Shown piece after piece: positions 36,468 to 44,849 of a DNA stretch of 64,000 nt. The position numbers and the translations under genes are program-made. Within the stretch, counting starts at the first letter, position 1. Every line of letters begins with the position of its first letter. This stretch comes from JAUUZQ01 sp964538375. Its GTDB lineage: Bacteria > Bacteroidota > Bacteroidia > Bacteroidales > GCA-2748055. The stretch covers positions 1 to 64,000 of the forward strand of contig CAZIFQ010000010.1 of NCBI GenBank assembly GCA_964538375.1. Reading direction: 5' to 3'. Under the pieces are notes generated by a model that made no database searches, was not told the DNA's origin, and worked only from the letters and a program-made list of their open reading frames with translations.

Positions 36468-37823
36468 CTATACACTTCCAACATCCAAAGGCATATTTAT
36501 TTCTTCCTCGACAAACTTAATACCATACTTTTCCAATTTTTTCAATACGGGATTGTATACTTCCTTCATGATTGGCAGGTGCACTCCTGTGAGGGTTATT
36601 TTTTTCTCCATGATTAGCCTGGCAGTAATGGCAATAGGCAATCCAACAGTGACGGCCATAGCTGTATTATAGGTGTCGGAGCCGATGTAACTCAGGGTTG
36701 AATAAATCTTCTTACGAGAGCCATTTTCGTTATAGTCAAACTGATGCTGCATGAGAATCATATCTTTATCACCAGGGTCCAAACTCCATTTTTCTTCTAG
36801 AATTTGTTGCAGAATTTTAGCCGGAGACAATCCCTCGACCCCAATTTTTTTGTCTTCAAATATTCCCAGCCAGCGCAATCTTTCCATCATAGGGGAGTTT
36901 CTGTCGATACCCAGATATAAAGCAAGCTTTTCTTCCACAGGGATGTCTACCCTGTATGCCATAAAGCTGTTGATGAATTCCCTGTAAGTCATTTCTTTGG
37001 TCTTTTCCATGCTGTAGGAATCATCTGTTGCTCCAAGTTGTACGAATGTATCCCAAGCTTCGCAGAACCCGGGCCGGCGTATTGTCCCCCTGAACATAGT
37101 CTCCAGGTCATGCAAACCGTAAGTTTCACGGTACTTCAGGGAATCACGGTTACCATAAACTTCAAATTCACCTAATACTGGAACATGAATGGTTTCAATG
37201 CGTTGAAAAAGTTTCTGGTAGGGAATATATTTAAATTTACCATTGTGCAAAAATCTGGCACCATCTTTACCTGCCAATACTACATTTCGTGGATTCCATG
37301 TGAATTTATAATGCCAGGGATTGTTTTCAAAGCCAGGCGCCACAAGTCCCCCGGTGCTGGATTCAAAAGCGGTGAGCTGAAGTCCTTTTTCTTGTATTTT
37401 ATGGATCATTTGCATGGCCGACATATGGTCAATGCCAGGATCAACGCCACACTCATTCATTATTATAATTCCATTCGCTTTTGCTTCATCATGAAGGGCC
37501 CTAACTTCATCGCTTATATAGGAAGCGGTGACCATATTTCGCTTCTGGTCAACACAGGTTCTTGCAACCAGCGGGTGCATTATTGCAGGTAACATCGAGA
37601 TAACAATGTCTGCATTTGTAATTTCAGTGACTCTTTGTTTTTCATTGTTAACGTCAAATTCAAACGCACTGGTGTTTTTTGCCCCCTTGGTTTTCGACAT
37701 AGCCGTTTTCAGGGAAATATCACCCACCCGCAAATGAATATTCATTTCAAGGGCATTGTCAATGAAATATTTTATCAATGAATTTGATGATAATCCGGCT
37801 CCCAGAATTAGTACAGTTTTCAT
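36468..37823 (-). CDS. Saccharopine dehydrogenase family protein
   Basis: Starting at the ATG at 37823 gives 451 residues and places the nucleotide-binding motif VLILGAGLSSNSLIKYF at the N-terminus; an ATG four codons earlier is less fitting. MVTASYISDEV, NECGVDPGIDHMSAMQ and GGLVAPGFENNPWHYKFTW follow the eukaryote-like saccharopine dehydrogenase (glutamate-forming) pattern. Family members reduce or cleave saccharopine in lysine metabolism or related polyamine chemistry. The reaction direction is not decided by sequence, and no other lysine gene is adjacent. It is downstream of ribE on the same strand but separated by 243 bases with palindromes, so it is probably separately expressed. Confidence 0.85.
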   Translation of the reverse strand: MKTVLILGAGLSSNSLIKYFIDNALEMNIHLRVGDISLKTAMSKTKGAKNTSAFEFDVNNEKQRVTEITNADIVISMLPAIMHPLVARTCVDQKRNMVTASYISDEVRALHDEAKANGIIIMNECGVDPGIDHMSAMQMIHKIQEKGLQLTAFESSTGGLVAPGFENNPWHYKFTWNPRNVVLAGKDGARFLHNGKFKYIPYQKLFQRIETIHVPVLGEFEVYGNRDSLKYRETYGLHDLETMFRGTIRRPGFCEAWDTFVQLGATDDSYSMEKTKEMTYREFINSFMAYRVDIPVEEKLALYLGIDRNSPMMERLRWLGIFEDKKIGVEGLSPAKILQQILEEKWSLDPGDKDMILMQHQFDYNENGSRKKIYSTLSYIGSDTYNTAMAVTVGLPIAITARLIMEKKITLTGVHLPIMKEVYNPVLKKLEKYGIKFVEEEINMPLDVGSV

Positions 37824-37955
37824 AGATGTTAGCATTTGAAAAGTGAAAGATTAAAGATACAAACTGGGAGGAGGAATCATCAGGAAGAAAGAATCTTATA
37901 AAACATATATTTCGGATTTTTTTATGCTTTAAGGGCATGGAATTCACTAAAAAAA

Positions 37956-37987
37956 ATACGTATATAATAAGCTTATTATATACGTAT
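37956..37987. promoter_or_regulatory. Perfect 32-bp palindrome upstream of the saccharopine dehydrogenase gene
   Basis: The half-site ATACGTATATAATAAG is followed at once by its exact reverse complement, with no spacer. It is very AT-rich and lies 133 bases upstream of the gene on the minus strand. It could be an operator, a cruciform or a replication or recombination site. I cannot link it to a known regulator. Confidence 0.5.
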
Positions 37988-38009
37988 ATTCTTTAAACCG
38001 CCGACATCC

Positions 38010-38086
38010 TGAGCTTTAGCGTAATCTCACTGCCTACTGCCTACTGCCTACTGCGTAAGCCGAAGCTTTAGCGTAGGCTTACTTCC
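38010..38086. repeat. Tandem and inverted intergenic repeats (GTAAGCC/CTACTGC family)
   Basis: A partial copy (GAGCTTTAGCGTAATCTCAC, 38011-38030) is followed by CTACTGC three times (38034-38054). A full copy then has GTAAGCC (38055-38061) and GGCTTAC (38076-38082) around AGCTTTAGCG. The last arm includes the ribE stop codon. The related copy lies at 27521-27561. Confidence 0.6.
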
Positions 38087-38681
38087 CCTTCATCTGTGCT
38101 TTTAAAATCCTGGCAATATATTTTCCAATAATATCGAACTCCAGGTTAACAATGGTTCCCGCTTTGAAGGTATGGAAGTTTGTTACATCGTAAGTAAAAG
38201 GTATGATGGCTACTTCGAAGGAATTGTCTTTTGAATTAACCACTGTTAGACTAACTCCATTGACTGATACAGAGCCCTTTTCAACAGTAAGATGTTCCTC
38301 ATTTTGAGGATCAAATTCGAAGGTATAGTACCAGCTTCCATCTGCTTCACGCACATTTTTACAAGTGGCAGTGAGGTCAACATGACCCTGCACCATATGA
38401 CCATCTAGTCGACCGTCTAATTTGGTGCTGCGTTCAAGATTGACCTTGTCGTCTAATTGTAATAGTCCAATATTTGATTTGATCAGGGTTTCTTTAATTG
38501 CCGTAACAGTATAAGTATTATCTGTAATATCAACAACGGTTAAGCAAACGCCGTTGTGCGACACGCTTTGATCTATTTTTAGTTCATTAACAAATGAACA
38601 TTCCATGGTAATGTGCAGGTTTTCCTGGTCCTTGACCAGCTTCACAACCTTTGCCGTTTCTTCAACAATTCCTGAAAACAT
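38079..38681 (-). CDS. ribE: Riboflavin synthase alpha chain
   Basis: The enzyme converts two 6,7-dimethyl-8-ribityllumazine molecules into riboflavin. The ATG at 38681 gives 200 residues, the family norm, and the classic start MFSGIVEE; an ATG 12 codons earlier is not needed. Two lumazine-binding repeats are seen, each with its Asn-Gly-Val segment: SHNGVCLTVVD (about 40-50) and SVNGVSLTVVN (about 137-147). DGRLDGHMVQGHVD is the conserved join between them. It follows metK by 74 bases on the minus strand. No FMN riboswitch is visible. Confidence 0.96.
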   Translation of the reverse strand: MFSGIVEETAKVVKLVKDQENLHITMECSFVNELKIDQSVSHNGVCLTVVDITDNTYTVTAIKETLIKSNIGLLQLDDKVNLERSTKLDGRLDGHMVQGHVDLTATCKNVREADGSWYYTFEFDPQNEEHLTVEKGSVSVNGVSLTVVNSKDNSFEVAIIPFTYDVTNFHTFKAGTIVNLEFDIIGKYIARILKAQMKGK

Positions 38682-38755
38682 TTCGTTTTGTGTTTTTTTA
38701 ATGTAGAGACCTTGCATGCAAGGTCTTTATGAATGTAAAAGTAACAGGAGATTAG

Positions 38756-40012
38756 CTATAGTCCAAACGCTTTCTTAAAGGTATCTACGTAATCCAGTTT
38801 TTCCCAGGTAAATAACTCAACTTCCAGTTCCAACTTTGGCCAGTACTGTGAGTCAAATACTTTCTTCACGGTTCTGGGTGTACGTCCCATATGTCCATAG
38901 GCAGCAGATTCTCTGTAAATTGGAGTTCTTAATTTCAGGTGCTCTTCAATTGCTTTGGGCCTCAGGTCATACACTGATACGACCTTATCAGCTATTTCAC
39001 TATCGCTTAAGCTGATCTTCGATTTCCCATTAGTATTTACATATACTCCAACAGGACGGGCAACACCAATAGCATAAGATAATTGAACCAATACTTCATC
39101 AGCAACACCAGCAGCAACAAGGTTTTTGGCAATATGACGAGCTGCATATGCAGCTGAACGGTCTACTTTTGAAGGATCTTTTCCCGAGAATGCACCACCA
39201 CCGTGGGCTCCTTTTCCTCCATATGTGTCAACGATAATTTTTCTACCTGTTAGGCCAGTATCGCCATGTGGTCCGCCAATAACAAATTTTCCTGTTGGAT
39301 TAACGTGCAGGATAAAGTCATCTTTAAAAAGCTGTTGTATTCTTTCCGGCAATTTTGTTTTTAATCTTGGAATGAGAATATCCCTGACATCAGATCTGAT
39401 CTTATCAAGCATACGCTCATCATCCTGGTCGAATTCATCATGTGAGGTAGAGATAACGACAGTATGTATTTTCAACGGCACATCATTGTCGTCATATTCA
39501 ATGGTTACCTGTGATTTTGAATCAGGACGCAGGTAAGTCATTTCTTTGCCTTCCCTGCGAATATCAGCAAGCTCCTGGAGGAGTTTATGGCTGAGATCAA
39601 GTGGAAGAGGCATGTAGTTGTCGGTTTCAATTGATGCGTATCCAAACATCATTCCCTGGTCACCAGCACCCTGATCCATTGGATTAGCACGTTCAACACC
39701 CCGGTTTATATCCGGTGACTGTTCATGTATAAGTGTCATTATACCGCAACTGTTCGCTTCAAACTGGTATTCACTCTTTGTATACCCGATATTACGAATT
39801 ACCTCTCTGGCGATTTTCTGAACGTCGATATAAGTTTTAGTTTTTACTTCACCTGCAAGTACAACCTGGCCGGTTGTAACAAGTGTTTCACAAGCTACTT
39901 TAGAATCTGGGTCAAACGCTAGAAATTCATCCACAAGAGCGTCAGAAATTTGATCGGCTATTTTGTCAGGATGCCCCTCTGATACGGATTCGGACGTAAA
40001 TAAATATGGCAT
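38756..40012 (-). CDS. metK: S-adenosylmethionine synthetase
   Basis: The protein makes SAM from methionine and ATP. The 418-residue length is usual for Bacteroidota. SVSEGHPDKIADQISDA (ATP site), GAGDQGMMFGYA, and the P-loop-like GGGAFSGKDPSKVDRSAAYAARH are intact. The start MPYLFTSESVSEGHPDK is conventional. A SAM-II-type riboswitch lies about 65 bases upstream of the start codon, giving direct product feedback. ribE follows in the same direction. Confidence 0.97.
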   Translation of the reverse strand: MPYLFTSESVSEGHPDKIADQISDALVDEFLAFDPDSKVACETLVTTGQVVLAGEVKTKTYIDVQKIAREVIRNIGYTKSEYQFEANSCGIMTLIHEQSPDINRGVERANPMDQGAGDQGMMFGYASIETDNYMPLPLDLSHKLLQELADIRREGKEMTYLRPDSKSQVTIEYDDNDVPLKIHTVVISTSHDEFDQDDERMLDKIRSDVRDILIPRLKTKLPERIQQLFKDDFILHVNPTGKFVIGGPHGDTGLTGRKIIVDTYGGKGAHGGGAFSGKDPSKVDRSAAYAARHIAKNLVAAGVADEVLVQLSYAIGVARPVGVYVNTNGKSKISLSDSEIADKVVSVYDLRPKAIEEHLKLRTPIYRESAAYGHMGRTPRTVKKVFDSQYWPKLELEVELFTWEKLDYVDTFKKAFGL

Positions 40013-40062
40013 TATTTATAATGTTTAGTTAACTAATATTTATTTATGGAAAGAGATTGATT

Positions 40063-40126
40063 GTATCGGAGAGATACTGCTTTAGCATTTTTTTTCCGTG
40101 GTTGCAATCAGTCAAATCATTCCACA
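40063..40126 (-). ncRNA. SAM-II riboswitch in the metK leader
   Basis: Read on the minus strand, the element has P1 arms GTGG (40122-40125) and CCAC (40098-40101) around a loop with GATTTGACTGATTGCAA (40102-40118). It closes with TGCTAAAGCAG (40077-40087). The CTG in the loop (40109-40111) pairs with the CAG at 40077-40079, the pseudoknot of SAM-II. The spacing and the GATTTxA, TTGCA and GCTAAA boxes follow the SAM-II class, known from alphaproteobacteria and Bacteroidota and linked to methionine and SAM genes. A second stem, GTATC/GATAC (40063-40077), sits on the 3' edge and may form the expression platform. Confidence 0.8.
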
Positions 40127-40168
40127 AAATTGATATACAAAGTAAATCATTATTTGAATCTAAACAAA

Positions 40169-40201
40169 AAAAAAGCAGCGAATTAACAACGCTGCTTTTT
40201 T
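40169..40201 (-). terminator. Terminator after the TPR gene
   Basis: The arms AAAAAAGCAGCG and CGCTGCTTTTTT enclose a nine-base loop. On the minus strand a long T run follows. It separates the TPR gene from the metK leader. Confidence 0.85.
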
Positions 40202-40218
40202 AAAGTATATGATAGATT

Positions 40219-41205
40219 TTACTGACAGTTTGATGTCATCATCTTTTTTTCGGCCTTATCAAAGAAATCTTTATGGGTTACTTTTTCATAGGCTGCGCAT
40301 GCCTCTTTATATCTAACTGTATTCTGGTAAGCCACGCCCAATTCATAAAAGATTGCAGAGCGTAATTTTTCATCAAAATCAGCTGCATACTTAATTGCTT
40401 TTTCTCCATATTCAATGGCAGCATCGTATTCTATTTGTTTATTTTTTGCAGAAATTGCATTATAATATGCAAAGGCGTTATTGTCATTTGCCTCAAGGGC
40501 CTGATCACAAATATCTATAAGGAAGGTATAATCTTCTTCCTCCGGATCAATCATCATAAGTTCTTCTTCAATAAGTCCGCGAAAATACTTATTAATTGAT
40601 GAGTTAATTTGTCCAATTACTTTTTGATCTCCTTTTTCAGTGGCCATATCTTTCGCAATAGCGAAAGAAGCAAGCATTTCTTCTGGTTGATCAAGTTTTT
40701 CATAAACAAAACCTTTACCCTGGTGTGCCTTATATATTGAGGGCTGGAGTGAAAGAACTTTATCGTAATGTCCAAGAGCTGCATCATACTCTCCTTTCTT
40801 AAATTCTGTTTGACCAGCAAACATTGAAGAGAACACAACTCTTTTCTTTGCTTTTACAGCAATATCTTCTTTTACTCCAAACTTTTTAGAAAGCTTGACT
40901 GTTTCTTCATACAAAGGGACAGCTTCGCTATAGTGTTTTCTCTTTTCAAGAGTGCTTGCCTGGCTGTAGTGTACATAAACCAACTGCTCTTTTGCAGTTT
41001 TGACCATATCGTCAGCTTCTGTACCAACAACATCAGATAATGAAAGGGTGTTATTGAGATAAATATAAGCGGAATCGTATGCTTGGTTATTTAAACACCT
41101 GACACCTGAGTTATATTCGATAACTACGTCGGCAAAGGATTGTGACAGAAGGATTCCTGTAATAGAAAACAGGCCTGCAATGATTGCTAATACTCTCTTT
41201 TTCAT
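40219..41205 (-). CDS. TPR-repeat exported protein
   Basis: The protein has 328 residues with a cleavable signal peptide (residues 1-21, GILLSQ) and at least five TPR-like helical pairs. Well-matched units are about 27-62, 130-165 (KKGEYDAALGHYDKVLSLQPSIYKAHQGKGFVYEKL), 240-275 and 285-320. TPR proteins act as scaffolds for protein complexes; here the partner is unknown. Exported TPR proteins of this size are common in Bacteroidota, some in type IX or gliding systems, but no evidence ties this one to them. The gldA gene is 236 bases upstream on the same strand. Confidence 0.8.
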   Translation of the reverse strand: MKKRVLAIIAGLFSITGILLSQSFADVVIEYNSGVRCLNNQAYDSAYIYLNNTLSLSDVVGTEADDMVKTAKEQLVYVHYSQASTLEKRKHYSEAVPLYEETVKLSKKFGVKEDIAVKAKKRVVFSSMFAGQTEFKKGEYDAALGHYDKVLSLQPSIYKAHQGKGFVYEKLDQPEEMLASFAIAKDMATEKGDQKVIGQINSSINKYFRGLIEEELMMIDPEEEDYTFLIDICDQALEANDNNAFAYYNAISAKNKQIEYDAAIEYGEKAIKYAADFDEKLRSAIFYELGVAYQNTVRYKEACAAYEKVTHKDFFDKAEKKMMTSNCQ

Positions 41206-41441
41206 AAGTTAAAACTCTTTTTTTTTGGTTTTCGAATCGACAAATATATGAATATATGAATATGTTTACAAATACAATGCCAGAAAATATTATTGTAATT
41301 ATATTAATGATCAATAAGTTAGACAAGCCCTTTGTGCCTGATCGACAGGAATTTCTGCTTATGCTTGAAAATTCAGAGATGAAAATGTGGAGTAGAAATA
41401 TGAAATAGTTGAAAAAATATCTTCCGCAAGGAATGAAAAAC

Positions 41442-42359
41442 TTATTGTTTTGTAGTTAATTCTCTGAATACTTCCTCCAGACTTTTCTCTTTGCGGTTGA
41501 GAGAAAGTACGGACAGGTTTTGTTCAACAGCGAATTGGAATATACTCGACCGGATATCTTTGTTTTGTGATGTTGCAAGCAAGTAAATATGACCAGGAAG
41601 CTCAAGGACTTCTTCCACTCCTTCCACTTTTTTCCAGAGATCAGGAGATACAGGGGATTCGAGTTCTATCTGGATTGTTTGTCCGGAAATATTGTTTTTA
41701 CCAATATTACCGGCATCCTCATCGGCTTTAATATTTCCTTCGTCAAGAATGATTACCCTGTCGCAAATTGCCTCTACTTCCTGCATGATATGGGTCGACA
41801 ACATTACAGTTTTCTTAAGCCCCACATTTGATATGAGATTGCGAATTTCAATGATCTGGTTGGGATCAAGCCCGGAAGTTGGCTCGTCAAGAATCAATAC
41901 TTCAGGATCATGAATCAGTGCCTGGCTGATTCCTACACGTTGTTTATATCCTTTAGAAAGCTTTCCTATTTTCTTGTTTTTCTCCGGACCAAGCCCTACC
42001 AATTCAATGATTTCATCAACACGTTTAGCTGCTATTTTCCCTTTAATACCATAAAGACCCGCTGAATAAAGGAGGTATTCTTTTACGTACATATCATAAT
42101 ATAGCGGATTATTCTCGGGAAGGTAACCAATCATTTTTTTAATTTCCATGGGCTTATCCCGCGTGTTCAATCCATTGATGAACACTTCTCCGGATGTGGG
42201 GGGTAAATAACCGCTTATCATCTTCATCGTAGTGGATTTCCCGGCTCCATTAGGACCAATGAACCCAACAATTTCACCACTTTTAATTTCAAATGAGATG
42301 TTATTTACTGCCCATTGCCCGCCAAATCGTTTTGAAATATTTTTTACGCTTATTGACAT
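41442..42359 (-). CDS. gldA: Gliding-motility ABC transporter ATP-binding protein GldA
   Basis: This 305-residue ABC ATPase has Walker A GPNGAGKST (35-43), the signature LSKGYKQRVGISQAL, Walker B VLILDEPTSGLDPNQ and a switch His (STHIMQEVE). The size, the N-terminus (MSISVKNISKRFG) and the C-terminal extension ending SLEEVFRELT match GldA, which works with permeases GldF and GldG. Those genes are not in the window, but gldA is often apart from gldFG. In gliding flavobacteria GldA is needed for motility; in Bacteroidota without gliding it is a general transport ATPase. The SprB-repeat adhesin nearby makes a surface role plausible. Confidence 0.85.
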   Translation of the reverse strand: MSISVKNISKRFGGQWAVNNISFEIKSGEIVGFIGPNGAGKSTTMKMISGYLPPTSGEVFINGLNTRDKPMEIKKMIGYLPENNPLYYDMYVKEYLLYSAGLYGIKGKIAAKRVDEIIELVGLGPEKNKKIGKLSKGYKQRVGISQALIHDPEVLILDEPTSGLDPNQIIEIRNLISNVGLKKTVMLSTHIMQEVEAICDRVIILDEGNIKADEDAGNIGKNNISGQTIQIELESPVSPDLWKKVEGVEEVLELPGHIYLLATSQNKDIRSSIFQFAVEQNLSVLSLNRKEKSLEEVFRELTTKQ

Positions 42360-42430
42360 GCTTTCAAATTGCTGGTAATAGCCGTGATAAAATGGGAATA
42401 AAATTCTGTTTATGCAGAGACAGACCGAAT

Positions 42431-43273
42431 CTAACCATACATAAATTGTGAAACCTTAGCAAAATTAGATTTTGGATTCACACACATCACTGGTATTTTC
42501 TCCTCATTGGATATGAGGTACTGCTCATGGGCACCAAACACATAATCCATAGTTGTAATATGCTTGGTCGTGGTTATCAGAATCAGGTCAGCCTCGATGC
42601 TTTTAGTGAATGCCAGAATCTCTTTTGTGAAATTCTTGCTCTTTCTTGCTGTATGTATCTCGTATTCAATATTGTTCTGAATCAGGAAGCGAATAGCAAA
42701 ATTCAGGTTTACATTCATTTTTTTAAGAAGCGATTTGTCTGTAACCGGGGCCTTATATAGATGAATTTTTGAACTCAGGTATTTCCCGAGGAATATTGCC
42801 CACTGAAGTTTTTCTTTGTTCTCGGATTTGAAATCAATGGGGAAGACAATATCTGTATAGCGATCTTTTTCAGGAGGAGGTGCCTGTACAACAATGAATG
42901 GTACGGTAGATCCTGAGATAACTTTCAGGGCCCAACTTCCAAAAAATTTCTGTGCCCCTTTCATGCCATGGGTACCCATGATAGCAAAGTTCACATTATT
43001 CTCTTCTTCTGATGCAAAGGCTGAGATTTCTTCAAATATGGTACCTTCTCTCAGGACATAACCAATCTCATGGTTCAACTCCTTCGATAAGCGTTTAGTA
43101 TCTTCTTCAAGCTTCTGTTCCAATTCAGGTAATTGCTCCTTTTCCTTGGTCACATGAAACAATGCAACATGATCATCTACTATCTTCGAAATTCTGATTG
43201 CGTGCTTCAGTGCATTTAGGGATACTTCTGAAAAATCCCATGTAACCAGTATGAATTTTTTTTCTTTGGTCAT
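42431..43273 (-). CDS. Universal stress protein, two-domain (UspA family)
   Basis: The 280-residue protein has two tandem Usp domains (about 1-140 and 145-275). The first has the ATP-motif region GTHGMKGAQKFFGSWALKVISGSTVPFIVVQ, close to the family G-2x-G-9x-G(S/T). The second is less well conserved (TTTKHITTMDYVFGAHEQYLI). Usp proteins bind nucleotides and accumulate under stress; no specific target is visible. It is divergent from asnS, and a palindrome lies between them (43365-43382). Confidence 0.9.
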   Translation of the reverse strand: MTKEKKFILVTWDFSEVSLNALKHAIRISKIVDDHVALFHVTKEKEQLPELEQKLEEDTKRLSKELNHEIGYVLREGTIFEEISAFASEEENNVNFAIMGTHGMKGAQKFFGSWALKVISGSTVPFIVVQAPPPEKDRYTDIVFPIDFKSENKEKLQWAIFLGKYLSSKIHLYKAPVTDKSLLKKMNVNLNFAIRFLIQNNIEYEIHTARKSKNFTKEILAFTKSIEADLILITTTKHITTMDYVFGAHEQYLISNEEKIPVMCVNPKSNFAKVSQFMYG

Positions 43274-43364
43274 CTTTCTCTATTTGATTGAGATTGTAAA
43301 ATTAACGCATTCTTTTTATAATGTAAAGAATGTAAGAGAAAAACGTACTTGATCTTCATCTTAT

Positions 43365-43382
43365 TATCTATTTGGATAGATA
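43365..43382. promoter_or_regulatory. Inverted repeat between the usp gene and asnS
   Basis: TATCTAT-TTGG-ATAGATA has perfect 7-bp arms. It lies 92 bases upstream of the Usp gene and 68 bases upstream of asnS, where a regulator of either gene might bind. No cognate protein is apparent. Confidence 0.3.
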
Positions 43383-43419
43383 GTGAGGGTTCTTTTTCTC
43401 TTCCTTAAGTATAAAATAG

Positions 43420-43427
43420 TATTTTTG
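43420..43427 (+). promoter_or_regulatory. Putative -7 box (TATTTTTG) of asnS
   Basis: TATTTTTG fits TAnnTTTG, 23 bases before the asnS start. There is no convincing -33 element. Confidence 0.4.
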
Positions 43428-43450
43428 TACTTTGTGAAAAATAGAGATAA

Positions 43451-44839
43451 ATGAGAAGATCAACAGTAAAAGAATTATTTGCAGCAGGAGAAGTGAACAG
43501 TGAAGTTTTGCTAAAAGGCTGGGTGAGGACAAAAAGGGGTAATAAGCAAGTTGCATTTATTGCTGTTAATGATGGAACATCTATTCATAGCATACAGGTT
43601 GTGGCCGATACGGAAAAGTTTCCGGAGGATCTTTTGAGAAATGTTACAACCGGGTGTTCTGTATCTGTTACAGGTAAATTGGTAGAATCAATGGGAAAAG
43701 GCCAGAAGGTGGAAATTCTGGCTGAGTCGTTGGAAGTGTTGGGTAAAGCAGACCCGGAACAATATCCGCTTCAGAAAAAAGGCCACTCCTTTGAATTTCT
43801 TCGTGAGATTGCTCATCTAAGATTCAGAACAAATACTTTTGGTGCAGTTTTCAGAATTCGGCACGCACTGGCATTTGCCATTCATAAGTATTATAACGAC
43901 AAAGGATTTTATTATCTCCATACGCCGATTATTACTGCATCAGATGCTGAGGGAGCCGGTGAGATGTTTAAGGTAACAACGCTTGACCTGGACAATGTTC
44001 CTAAAGATGAACAGAAAAAAATTGATTATACCCAGGATTTTTTTGGAAGACCTACCAATCTTACAGTTTCGGGACAGCTTGAAGGTGAATTGGGAGCGCT
44101 TGCACTCTCTTCCATATATACATTTGGACCTACTTTCCGGGCAGAGAACTCCAATACACCCAGGCATGTGGCAGAATTCTGGATGATTGAGCCTGAGATG
44201 GCGTTTTATGATATTACCGATAACATGGACCTGGCAGAAGATTTCCTGAAATACCTTGTTGCTTATGTGTTGGAGAATTGCAAAGATGACCTGGAATTTT
44301 TGAATAACATGGTAGATAAGGAGCTTCTTGAGCGCTTGCAGTTTGTGATCGACAATGAATTTATACGACTTGGGTATACAGAGGGAATTGAATTGTTGAA
44401 GAAATCTGGTAAGAAGTTTGAGTTCAAAGTTGAATGGGGACTGGACCTTCAAGCAGAACATGAGCGTTACCTGGTTGAGGAGGAATTTAAAAAGCCGGTT
44501 ATCCTCACAGATTACCCCAGGGATATTAAGGCGTTTTATATGAAGCAGAATGATGATGGGAAAACAGTGAGGGCAATGGATGTGTTGTTTCCAAGAATAG
44601 GAGAGATTATTGGGGGATCACAGCGCGAAGAGGATTATGACAAACTCGTTAACAGAATGAGGGAAATGGAAATTCCGGAAAAAGAATTGTGGTGGTACCT
44701 TGATACTCGAAAATTTGGTACCGTAGAGCATAGCGGATTCGGATTGGGCTTTGAGAGATTATTGATGTTTGTTACAGGTATGAGTAATATCAGAGACGTC
44801 ATCCCCTTCCCGAGGACGCCAAATTATGCAGAGTTTTAA
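43451..44839 (+). CDS. asnS: Asparaginyl-tRNA synthetase
   Basis: This 462-residue class II enzyme charges tRNAAsn. An OB-fold anticodon domain (about 10-105; VLLKGWVRTKRGNKQVAFIAVNDG) precedes the catalytic core. Motif 1 includes HALAFAIHKYYNDKGFYYLHTPIITASDAEGAGEMF, motif 2 is TFRAENSNTPRHVAEFWMIEPE, and motif 3 lies in HSGFGLGFERLLMFVTGM. The motif 2 NTPRH segment and the C-terminal TPNYAEF support Asn over Asp specificity. rpoN starts 10 bases downstream, suggesting an operon. Confidence 0.97.
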   Translation: MRRSTVKELFAAGEVNSEVLLKGWVRTKRGNKQVAFIAVNDGTSIHSIQVVADTEKFPEDLLRNVTTGCSVSVTGKLVESMGKGQKVEILAESLEVLGKADPEQYPLQKKGHSFEFLREIAHLRFRTNTFGAVFRIRHALAFAIHKYYNDKGFYYLHTPIITASDAEGAGEMFKVTTLDLDNVPKDEQKKIDYTQDFFGRPTNLTVSGQLEGELGALALSSIYTFGPTFRAENSNTPRHVAEFWMIEPEMAFYDITDNMDLAEDFLKYLVAYVLENCKDDLEFLNNMVDKELLERLQFVIDNEFIRLGYTEGIELLKKSGKKFEFKVEWGLDLQAEHERYLVEEEFKKPVILTDYPRDIKAFYMKQNDDGKTVRAMDVLFPRIGEIIGGSQREEDYDKLVNRMREMEIPEKELWWYLDTRKFGTVEHSGFGLGFERLLMFVTGMSNIRDVIPFPRTPNYAEF

Positions 44840-44849
44840 CAAATAGAGG

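Noticed and set aside
38682..38755. FMN riboswitch before ribE
   Set aside because: The gap is too short and none of the conserved FMN aptamer boxes appear.
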